DNA of 64,000 nt from Nageia nagi (Eukaryota > Pinophyta), in the NCBI GenBank assembly GCA_050084985.1, contig JBITNC010000002.1:26412001-26476000 (forward strand). The letters run 5' to 3'. The position numbers were made by a program, and so were the translations under genes. The notes beneath the pieces are model-generated. The model saw only the letters and a list, made by a program, of their open reading frames with translations. It had not been told where the DNA came from and ran no database searches. This document shows, one piece after another, positions 37,401-49,400 of this stretch (the first letter of the stretch is position 1; each line of letters starts with the position of its first letter).

Positions 37401-40400
37401 ACATAAACCATAACAGCAGTACTGAGTAAGTTAATAAACCATAACAGCAGCAATAATAACCAATATTGAGTAAAATAAAACTGCAATGGTGGCTGCTCTT
37501 CTATTGAATCCCATTCCATCCTTTTCATTCAAGACTGGGCAGCTGCATGCAAGTAGAATGCTCACATTATTGAGTATTAAGTAAAACAAGACTGCAATGG
37601 TGACTGCTCTTCTATTGAATCCCGATTCTTGCCTTATGATTCAAGACTGGGTGATTGCATGCAAGTAGAATGCTTACAATAGACTGGGCGGCTGCATGCA
37701 AATAGAATGCTATGTAGAAAGTGAAAATTGAATGAATGTTCTTAACTTATTAGGGTTGTTGTCATTGACGTTTAGGGTTAAAAACTTAAAAGGGGGTTGA
37801 GGGGCCTTGGTGGGCTCCACCACCCCTTTTATTTCTCATTTTTTAAAGTGTTTTTTTTTCTTGAGCCCTATCTGCCCCTTTTCCCCCCAGGACAGCCCAG
37901 GCATCCCCGGTCCATCCCCAACGTCTTGCACAGATTTTGCCAATTTCTGAAAAATCGAGATGGGGCCAAAATGCCTCCACGGTACTTCACAGAGACGGGT
38001 ACAGGTGTTTGAGGGGATGGACGGGTTTCCATGTAACACTGCAATGTGATAATGTACAGGCAAGATTTAGGTGACAACTTTGTTCCAAAGAGTCCAATAT
38101 CCAGGAAATTCTCCATCAAAAAACTAATTCCCAACCTTAGTTGATTTTAAAAATATGGAAAAGATAGGGAATCTGTACATTGGCGAGCTAAAAGCAGGAT
38201 GGTGTGCAAAGGGAGCATCCTTTCACCAATTTCTTATGGAGGGAAGGGTTTATGTCATTGTGGGCAAAAGGAATACAGTTCTAAATTGCTAGGGCTTCTG
38301 CATGCCCAAGGGCACCTAATGCCTTGTGCAAATTGGGACTACCGTCTTGAATTATAAAAGGAATAAGCAAGTAGTACATGAAAGCAGCTTTCTTGTTTCT
38401 TTCAACGCCTCAAACTGATCCCCCATTTTGTTGCTGATAAACGTTGCCCAATGGGAGCATACTGTGGACTTGGTAGTGTTGTGAAAAACTACCAATGATA
38501 GTGTGTTCTTTGAAATTCATATTTGAGCACCTAGTAGTAGTTGAACTGTTGAAAGATGTTTGCATAATCCCTATCCATCATTTCATTTGAGATTTGAAAC
38601 AAGGGGGTTGCTGCCATTGCCTTTATTGTATCTTAATATAGACTGCAGAACTTTGTCATTCCCCTTACTTCTGCCAGGAATGAATGCTTCTTTCTGATGT
38701 CCAGCAAGTTTACACTCCAGAATTTTAGGGGAGTGTTGGGATCTTAGGGAAGGAACACTCCTACAGTGAAGCCTAGAGTACTTCTCTAAGGCTCCTCAGT
38801 ATGTCCTCATTGCAGTTGTTCCTGTGTAACTTATCACTGCTTTTGGCTTGTGATCATATTTCATGACCAACCATTATAATAAATCTGGGTAAAAAATGTA
38901 CTTCACGGCATACAAGCCTACCAATGTTCAATTCCCACCTGTTGCACAGAGGAAATGTACATCCTGTTGTGCCTTGGGTTCTTTGTTATAGAATCCTAGG
39001 GAGCATCCTTCTCATTTCTCCTGTTTTTTTGTCCTTTCCTGGTAGCCTATTTTTGCTACCGCCATGATGTCCAGCTACTCCATATTGATCTACTGCGCTG
39101 CTTCTCCCTTTACCAACATCTTGATGATTTGGGATGTCCTTGCTAGCTCCCACAACACCTCACTAGATCTGATTCTATTCGGCATGATCTTGCCTCTACA
39201 CTTGATGCTTTCCCGGTTGTAGGATTCATAGTCAATTGTTAATTGCTACAAAGTATGAATATTCAATAATCCTGGGTTGCTCTCCAAAGTCACAGGTTTG
39301 CTAGATTATGTAGCTCTATAATTGCATTCATTGTGTTTGTTGTGATTTGTTATATTCTTATATAGCTCTGTTAAAACGTGTGTGAAAGTCCCACCTACAT
39401 GAATGTGCCAATTCGGATTTGCAGCAATCCAATCGGCTTAATCATTCATGAATTTTGAGCTATCAATGTCATATGCCATGTGGAAGGTCTGAAGAGTTGA
39501 TCACTTCTTGAGAAAATTGGCAAGTTTATTGCTTGTTCAAAAAATAGACAATGTCTTAAGCTTCAAGCAAGCAAAGAGAAATGGTAGTTATGAAAACTTC
39601 CATGAGAATCCACTTGACATAGAAAACAGAAGGATCATCCACAATATGTAATATATTATACATTTGGTTCTTTCTTGATGTTTGGTGCTGTTGTGTGTAT
39701 GTATTGGGGCTGTACGTACTGGTTTGAGAGCAATAAAAATCTCCCTTGATGTGCAAAAATATGATTTTTTTTATTCCACTATGTTAAGCTTTGTGAGAGG
39801 CATATTCATTTGATTTTGCTAGGTCTAGAGAATATAAGATTTCACAATCCACTGCGAAAATAACGGGCACCTATCTCCAATCTATTTTTCTCTCTAATTG
39901 AATTGTTGGCATCGTGTTGACCCATTGGCATCAAACAACGAGACAATCTACAAGGCCTATATCTAATACACTTGGGTCACTCCTCAGCATCCCCTCAAGT
40001 TTATCAATTTACACCTATGTATTGAATTGAGGATATTCCTTCGCTAGTTTTGAGGGTGCTCACATCAATTGTGGATATAGACTAACCACCATCTAGCACA
40101 TGAGCTTCGAGTATGTTGATTGTGCTCACTAAAGTCTAAGTATGAGGACCCTTTTATCTTTTGATGCTCAATCTATTATAATATTTGGGTACAATACCAC
40201 TATCTCTTTCAAGACTCCCACAACTTGATTTCTACCTTCTTTCGGTATCCAAACCAACGTTGTGTGGCACTATACCTTTGAGAGCCATTCCTTCTTAGGA
40301 AGTGTTTCCTATCTCGCATCTGACAGCAGACCATTATATTACATCATTCTTTCAAACCTACTCGAAGAAGGGGCTCGTAAGAGGGTGAGATACAACCCTC

Positions 40401-43400
40401 TCCTACCTACTCAACGTACCAAATTGCAAATATAAGATTTCACAAGCCACTGCAAAAATGATGTGCACTTATCCCCAATCTATTTTTCTCTATAATTGAA
40501 CTATTGGCATCGAGTTGACTCGTTGGCATCAACCAAAGAGACGATCTACAAGGCCTATATCTAATCCACTTGGGTCAATCCTTAGCATCCCCTCGGGTTT
40601 ATTAGATTACACCTACGTATTGAATTGAGGATATTCCTGGGCTAGTTCCAAGTGTGCTCACATCAATTGCAAATTGAGACTACCCACCATTCAGCACGTG
40701 AGCTTCGAGTATGTTGATTGTGCTCACTAGAGTCTAAGTCTGAGGACCATTTCATCTTTTGGTGCTCAATCTATTATAACGTTCAGGTACAATACCACTA
40801 TCTCTTTCGAGACTCCCACAGCTCGATTTCTACCTTCTTTCAGTATCCAAACCAATGTTATGTGGCACTATACCTCTTAGAGGCATTCCTTTTAAGAAAG
40901 CATCTCTTATCTTGCACCTGACAGCAAACCATCGTACTACATCATTTTTTTGAGCCTGCTCGAAGGAGGGGGCTTGTAAGAGGGTGAGAGACAACGCTCT
41001 CTTGCCTACTCAACGTACCAAATTGCAACCATGTGTGGACCTTATTCCACTATGGACTCGACAAATCACATCCTTCTTTAGCTCCAACAAAGCCAACATA
41101 GACACAAACCTCACAATCTAGAGGGATCCTAGCTCAATCGCTCAATTAAGAGGGCCTCCACGCTCTTCCTTAGATAGGCCCTCAATGGTCCCTTCATGAA
41201 AAACCTCTACTATATTATATTTCTTTTAGGTTTTTTTGTTTAGTTTTAGGGTTTTTCCCCTTCATTGTATCTTTTAGTTTGATCTTAAGGAGGGCCACCT
41301 AGGGCCTCACTTGCTATTTCACCGCACTTGTATTCCCCAAATCTCATTGATTGCTTTTGGTCACCCGTGGACATTAATGTATTTTCTTTCTCCTCAAACT
41401 TGCTTGGAGTAAAGTGCCAAAATCAATACACCTGATCAAATACATATTGGGTATTATAGAATTAAATCAACCTACTTTCATATATTTAGCAACCTTGGAA
41501 GAACCCAATTTATTGAAGAATAAGCACATGAATTTCAACATTCAAATTCAGGAGGAGTTCTTTCTTTACACAAATCGCAACGATCAATTTATAGGCAACA
41601 ATGGGACTTTGAACCTATTATTTCGAGAACCCAATGAAGGATTGTTAAGCATTGCTTGCAATTACTCCTAAATAAGTTATTCACAACATGCATTCAGATC
41701 AAACAAAATGAGTCAATGAAATCAGTTAGCAAAATTAAGATTTGGTGTTAGTGCCAATTGGAGCATAGGTTGAGAGAAATTTGTTTAACCAGAAACAAGT
41801 TTGGAGTTTTGTTTTGCTTTTCCTTTGTTTAACCAAAAACAAATTTGGAGTTTTGTTCAATGCTAAAGATTATGATAATTGGAGCATCAACATGCAAATT
41901 TTGTTGAGATCCAAAGAGTTTAGGAAAAGTGTGGAAAATCAGTATATTCCTCCAAAGAATTGGAAGATCTTGTCAAAGGTTGATAAGGAGAACAAGAAAT
42001 AGGAGGAGCAAAAGAATTTCTAGGCACTCTACCAAATTCTTCTAGCCTTGGATAAATCTATTTTTCCTATTGCGGCAACTATGGGACTGCATATGAAGCT
42101 TGAAAAGATTTAGCAAGTTTCTATGGTGGGTCAAATGCCAAATCAACACTGTGAGGCTGCAAAATACCAAAAGGATATTTATGAATCTCAACATAATGCA
42201 GGGAGAAAAAGTGAAGAATTTTTGTATAAGAGTCAAGGATACTGTTAACAAGATGGCCATTAAAGGAGAAAATCCGGATGATACAGTTAATTGCAAGTAA
42301 AGAAGTTTCACCAACTCACAACAATGTCTGAGAAAACAAAGGACTTTACCAAATTAAAGTTTGGTGAACTTGAAGGACCTCTATTGCCACATGAAACAGG
42401 CTTGGAGGTGGATGAAGTTATTTTGGACAAAGCTCTTACCTCCAAGGAAAATGTCTAACGGAAACAAAAGCAAGAGAAGAAAGATCTCTTGTGTGCCTAT
42501 TGCGAGAAAACAGGTCAGTTTGCAAGAGAATGTAGACAAGATACTGTTGATAAAGGAAAAACCAGATAAACAAAGGAAATAACCAAAAGAAAACATTGTC
42601 CATGAAGTGGATGAAGATAATGATGAATAATTTATGTTCTTCACAGTTGACAAATCTGAAAACATCTCTCAAAAAGTGTGGTATATTGACCACAGTTTAG
42701 AAAATTGCTGATTTATTGATGCTTTTTTTAAAAATTGCATTTTTTTATGGAGTTGATTTTTTGTATTTAAATCGATGATTTTTTGCCGTTTAATCAAATT
42801 TTTTTAGAAAAAGTCATGCCACTTAAGGCACCACGAAATCGCATTTTTCAAGGCAGTTCTCTGTGTGACTTTTAAGGCAAAAAGCATTGTATCAGTCACT
42901 ACAGATGCTGATGAACGAAAAAAAGAGTAAAAACTTCATTTTAATCTGTCCATGGCTGCAGAGAATATCTACTAACAAAAAATTGCATTTTTCTTTGAGT
43001 GGAAATTCAATACACACAAGCAATGCTTTGATGAAATCGGAAATAGAATTTCAACCCATACCTATAAAGTGAATTGGGTGTGAAGCAGCTCATACATGTC
43101 AAGTTATGTTGGGCAAACAGAAAATCAAAGTCTCTAAATTTTGCCAACAGGCTTTTCACAATACATTTTATTTTTAAATTTTAAATGCTATCATTTATAT
43201 GAAAAGGCATTGTATTAAAATACAATAACTTGTATTAAAAGTTTGTATTTTGTCTTAATTTGTATTTATAACTTGTATCTTTATATTTTTAGGGTAGATA
43301 TTTAAAATAACTATATTATTATTTAATGTGTTAATTCTTATTTTCTTTCCAGCTAATGATGTTTCTTGTCAAAAAAATATTTATTTTTAATTATATTTTA

Positions 43401-46400
43401 AATAAAAAATTTATAATTTATTTTTCATTTTATTTCTAGAGATTACAAATTATTAATTGAACAAATTGTCATTATTTTTTCGGCTTCCTGACCTCAATCT
43501 ATCCTAATCTCTTCCAAATGGCCAGAGCGGTCCCAAACTATTGCATATGAAAATTTCTCAATACATTGCTATGGTTGCCAACAATTGGGGCACGAGAAAT
43601 TTTGCCCAAAATTGACCTCAAACTTATCGATAAATCCCTGCAGAAGGAAACACAAGACAGAGACCAGCCATATGCCATCTTGCAACCAAAATTGACCTCA
43701 AACTTATCCAATAAATCCCTGCAGAAGGAAACACAAGACAGAGACCAGCCATATACCATCTTGCAACCAAAATTGACCTCAAACTTATCCAATAAATCCC
43801 TGCAGAAGGAAACACAAGACAGAGACCAGCCATCTGCCATCTTGCAAGAACCTGATACGCAAATGATGACAGCGAGTCACGCCAGTATTGATCATAACCA
43901 GTATTAGATTCAAGGAAGAAAAAGATGTAATTGAAATGGCTACCAAGAGCCCCTTGGTAATCAACGTAGGAAAAGATGGGAAGCAACCTTCTAGCATTTT
44001 ACAGATTCAACTGCTCAACAGAAGACTACATCCCATGATATCATCAATCGTAGCCATTCAGCTACCAAAGGTCTCCATGTTAATGAAAAGGATACATCCC
44101 CTGATGGATCCCTTTAAAAGAACTACGAAGCTATTTTGACAATTGGGAAGGAACATCAAGCACCAACTAATCGATATGGAGAAGAAAGGAAAATGACAAC
44201 TAAAGCAACTCCAATCAGAGCAATGGAAAATCTTTCGAGGGTAAATCTTGAAGCAATAGGAGATGATTCAGAATTGGCTACACACATATGCTATCTCAAA
44301 AGACTGAAATGCAAAAAATGCTTTTTTTTATTTAGCCACATTAACAGAAGACAGATAGTAGTATTAATTTTAGAAGAAATAATCTCTGTTATGTGCCTTT
44401 AGAGCCATTGGTTTCAAGGCAGATTAAATAACTCTTCGACTCGATCTTTGGTGAAAGGGAACTGTATGTACAAAAGGTTGTAGAAAGCTTCTGAGTCTTG
44501 AAGAGACAAATGGATCTTTGGTCCAAAGCCTTCTACACCACCTCCAAATCCATCACTATCACCACCATCCTCAACTGACACAAGTGGCACCTCTTCTTCA
44601 AGTGAAAATGATCATGATAGTGATATTAGTTATGATGCTAAAATCAACAAAAGTAGAGATCATCCACCTCAAAATTTTTATTCCAATTCTAATAAGAGGC
44701 AAACTAGAAGTAAAGCAATAGAGTTCAGTGAAGTCATGAATAGAATTGAGAAGTTACACATGATGAAGATGGTAATGTGAAGTGGAACAAAGTGATATTG
44801 TTCACTTTGTGTTGATGGGCAAGATTTGGAGGAAATCAATGGAAGAGAAGATCAACTCCAGGATGAAGAAAGTGTTGAAAAACACACGGCTAGCCTAGTG
44901 GCAAGTGTTAGAATTTGTAATGAAATATTGTGAATATCTAAACTCCTTGTAAATTCAATTAATCACTTAAAGGATATGTAGATACCTTAAGGGATTAATT
45001 GAATTCTTTATTATGTAGACTTTGACCTTACCATGGGGTTAGTTGGTAGGTTAAAGTTAGGTAATACATTTATTGTAACCCTAACCTTACCCTTGGGTTA
45101 AAGGGAGGTTAGGGAGGTGCTCTCATGCTATAAGTAGAGGGCCTCTCCTCTTGTAAAATAACTAAGATTTGGAGTAAGATTACTGTACTAGTTTGTGTAG
45201 GAGAGAAAGAGAATTGTAGTAAGAGGTGCATAGATTGAGAATTGAGAACTAGCTGTGGATGTACTCCCAAGAAGGGAGGAACCACATTATATTTGTGTTA
45301 TCTTGAGTGAATGGTGTTATTAGCTTTTAGATGTTGTATGATTGAGTTTCCTATAGTCTTGGACCTTGAGAATTAGTGTAGTTCTAATTCCTTCAGCAAG
45401 AGGTTTCACAAAGAGATAAATAGAAATAGAAATAATATTAATGTCCTCGGGTGACCAAAATAGGTCAATGGGACTCGAAAAGTATAGTCTAGCTAAATGT
45501 AAGGAATGTAGGGGGTGAGAAACCACAGAAACCGAAAAAGCAAAAGCAAGAAGCACTAAAGCTACGCTATAATACATCGAAAAACCAAAAAAGACCAACA
45601 TACTCAATCTTCAAATATAGATCGGATCGCTCTAGGTACAGAGGGCCTCAAACTGGAAGGGCTAAGCAAGGCTCGTGAGTCTCTCTCAACATCTAAGACC
45701 GAAGGGTTGCCCGTGGAGGAGGAAAAGCCAATGATGTATATCTGTCGTCCAAGCTGAGACTGTCTGATAGCGATCAGAGGGGCAAGACCGCATCGTGTAG
45801 ATCTGAGATCGTGAGTATGCAGAAGAGTATCGTCTAGAGGGCGTTTCCTATCCGCAAGACTTGAGGTAGGCTGGAAGAAATAACTGATCAACTCGGCGGT
45901 TTAAGGGGCCTTCACGGATCTCTTTAAGGATGCTCGCCTAGAAAGAGTAATCTCATGCACAAAGAGTGCTAGACATCTCTTGTCAGGGTAGCGAAAGAAG
46001 GTGGATATCGAGCCCCAAGACTCTCTGACCAAGCAATAATACTGCCCTCGGATTCATAGTAGATGGGACATCTGAAGATCATGTGCTCCTCGTTCTCTAT
46101 CTCATGTAGAGAACAAAGTCAGCAAGTCCTATCCGTCTGAGGAATATGATGGTCAATCTCAATACGAAGCTAGTGTCAGCAAACTTGAAGCTGGCCGAGA
46201 GGAACCCTCAACCCGGAAGACCACTGGTGTTGGAGGTAGGTCAGCATGACAATGAGGCCATCAATGAGCTACAGAAAATGCTCAACGTAGAAAGCTAGCT
46301 TAGGGCTAAGAGGATGTGGGGGAGAGATCCAAGTGATCTGAATATAGTGGCGATAGATATCCTCTCTGATAGATCAATGGAGCATCACCCTTGAGGGTCA

Positions 46401-49400
46401 TGGGGTAGCCAACGTGGAGTTGAATGATGGGAGCCGATTAATCGAAATGCCCACCAACTCTAGTATCAGACCAACCTCGGAGTACCAACACCATCTGAGC
46501 CTAGTAGTGCCAAACGATGCAATCCTCTCTAATGAGCATTGAGCAAGAAAAGGATACCTCTCACGGCCAGTGGTAGAGTCGCCAAACTATCTGAGTCTAT
46601 GTATGAAGGACCCAAGCCTGAATATGGTCTCAAGATGGAGCGGCTGGACAGCAAACTCACTTTGAACAATGCACTATGGAACTATCTGCTTACAGCAGAT
46701 CATACGCTGGAGTATGATGGTTTAAACTCTCTAGATGCATGACCACTCAACTGGCCTAGAGCTAGGACCCCATACCTCCAAACCATAGAGAACGGTAGGT
46801 GTGATGAGGGTATCAAAGACATCTTTGCACCTAAGGCTAGGATGGAAACCATTCGGATGGGTCTAGCTATAGCAGGCCATAGAAGGTGGAATATTCATCA
46901 AATGGATGTGAAATTTGCGTTCTTAAATTGGTGCATCAAATAAGAGATCTATATGGAGCAACCTAAAGGTATTGAACTAAATGGGAATGATAAATTTGTT
47001 ACCAATTACGAGGGCCTTGTATGGCCTTAAGAAAGCACCAAGAGCATGGTATGACAGGATACATGCTTCTTAAAGCAAAGATTTGTAAGGAGTAAAAGTC
47101 AGCCCACAACCTGCATCAAAGGAGAAGGCCATGATATATTGCTTGTGCGTTTGTATGTAGATCATTTGATCTCACCATATGCTCTCTTACAATGTAAGTA
47201 CACTACAATCATGGTGGGCTTTTTATTGAGAAAAAAAAAATTCACAGAGAAATTTCACATGGAAACTTGCAAGGCTATACCCTTTCCTCAAGGAGTTGTT
47301 TTGTCAAAGGATGATGAGGCTGAAAAGGTAAGTGCAACTCACTTTCATGTTGGGAGCCTTATCTTCTTAACTACTAGGGAGCCTTATCTTCCTAACTACT
47401 ACAAGAATAGACATTGCATATTTTGTGAGTTTAGTGAGCAGGTTTATAAGTGATTCTTCTCCGCTTCACTTGCGGGCAATGAAGTGCATATTGAGGTATC
47501 TTAAAGGTACTTTGGACTCTTGAAGTTTGACGTTAAGTACTCTTATGCCTCTGATTTTAGATAAAGTGAATGGAATGATTCTCATTGGGAAGATAGTTTG
47601 GATGATCAAAAATAAACTTCCAACAATTGTTTCCCACTTGAATCTAGTTTGATAAATTGGATCTCAAGGAAACAATCCATTATAGCACTCTCTTCAACAG
47701 AGGCAGAGTATGTGGTAGCTATAGAAGCAGATGCTCAGACCTTGTGGTTGAGGAAAATATTTTGTCTTAGGTCAAGAACAATTGACAGGCACTACATTGT
47801 TTTGTGACAACCAAAGTGCAATCCAACTTGCACGAAATCATGCACACCATGGAAGATCCAAGTACATTGACCTTAGATTTCATTTCATAAGAGACGTGAT
47901 ACAAAGAGGTGATGTGGATTTCGTGTTTCGCAATACTATTAATCAGCTTGCACATATCTTAAGTAAGGTTGTGGAGATAAAGCAAATCCTAAGGTTGCGG
48001 GATAGATTGATCTTCTTCATGATCAAGGAGGAAACTGAAGAGTTGATCACTTCATGAGAAAATTGACAAGTCTATTTCTTATTCAAAAAATATACAATGA
48101 AATGAAAAACAGTCAAGTGTCTCTTTAGCTTCAAGCAAGCCAAGTGACATGTAAGAATTATGAGAACTCCATGAGAATCCTACTGGCATGGGAAACTAAA
48201 CCCAAGATGTAATATATTGTAAATTTCCTTCTTTTTTTGGCATATAGCATTGTTATGTATATAACAAAATTATATGTACTGATTTGAGAGCAATACAAGA
48301 CTTCCTTGAAGTGCCAAAATCTGCTTTTTTCTCTTATTCCACTATGTTATATCTTTGTGTGAGGTATGTTCATTTGGTTTTGCTAGTTTGTAATCATTTT
48401 TGCAAAGTTTGCAATTCTTGTTTGAGAGTCATTCATAAAATGAATAAATACATTCATTTATCGTTGAGGAGCTAAGTCATCACCTCTATCATTTAAAGTT
48501 GATCAACAATCTCCTCATCTCGCCTATCTTGTTTGTACTACAACTGTGTATTTTAATAATCATGAGCTCAGTTGGCATCTAACATATCCATTGAGAATTC
48601 AGTCGCTTTTACTACATGGTGCCATCAATTCACCTGTCTACATGTGAGAGAAAACATGTAGACAATCAAGATTGGATCTGAGAGAAACAGATTGAAATCG
48701 CAATTGCTTGCTTGTTTTAACATTGTTGACGAGTCAAATCCGTTTTGTCGTTTTCCTAAACACATGAATGACCAAGATGCTCCAAATGATAGAGAAGATT
48801 CTCATCATGACAATCCATTGATTGCCTTTTTCAAAATTCCATCCTATGTCCTCTCCACCACCTCATCACAAACTACCACATGGAATTTTGTGATCATTTG
48901 GAGGAGAGAAAACTTCCAATCATTCAATGATATATGTTCTGGATTGTGTGCCACATGGATAGTCATGATTGCTTATTGAAACATGAAGATCCGATCACGA
49001 CCATTTGTCATCTTTGTGGACTATTCTCAATGTTTTATACATGACCACATGGAGGACAGCAATCATTGGGAGGAGAGAGCGAGGATTGATATACCTAGTT
49101 AATTTTGGCTTCCATTTTATTGTCTTTCCCAGGACACATGAATGGTCGCAATGTGTCCTGGAAGGAATGCAGATCTGATTGTGATCGTTGTATTCTATTT
49201 TGTCTATAAGTGGTTTGACTGCACTGACTTCTCCCCAAATGTAGGGGAACAATTAATGGGGGATAAACAGGTGGGATTTTCAATTGTTAATATAATGACC
49301 AGCTTAGAAACATGATATTAGGCTGAAGGATAGATGGTTGCAATGGAAAAAAAAAGAGGGAGGATTAGCAAATCGCATTTATTAGAGACTTGTTTAAAGT

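Larger units (their letters stand above)
39490..48386 (+). mobile_element. Old Ty1/copia element with nested insertions
   Basis: Diverged direct repeats at 39490-39822 and 48036-48386 act as LTRs. Between them lie gag (41780-42660), a protease start, a Ser/Pro-rich pre-RT segment (about 44400-44900), RT and RNase H pieces. A purine-rich AAGGAGGAAAC directly precedes the 3' LTR. The LTR copies differ at roughly a quarter of positions by eye, so the element is old. Later events are a 598-bp tandem duplication at the 5' LTR edge, an AT-rich block replacing most of protease/integrase (42716-44400), a solo LTR (44906-45395) and a LINE (45417-46815). It lies in the 17.5-kb intron, antisense to the host gene. 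Confidence 0.8.

Noticed and set aside
43538-43986. Minus-strand ORFs of 100-120 codons with repeats
   Set aside because: They are antisense shadows of the 81-bp tandem repeat, and no domain is recognised on that strand.
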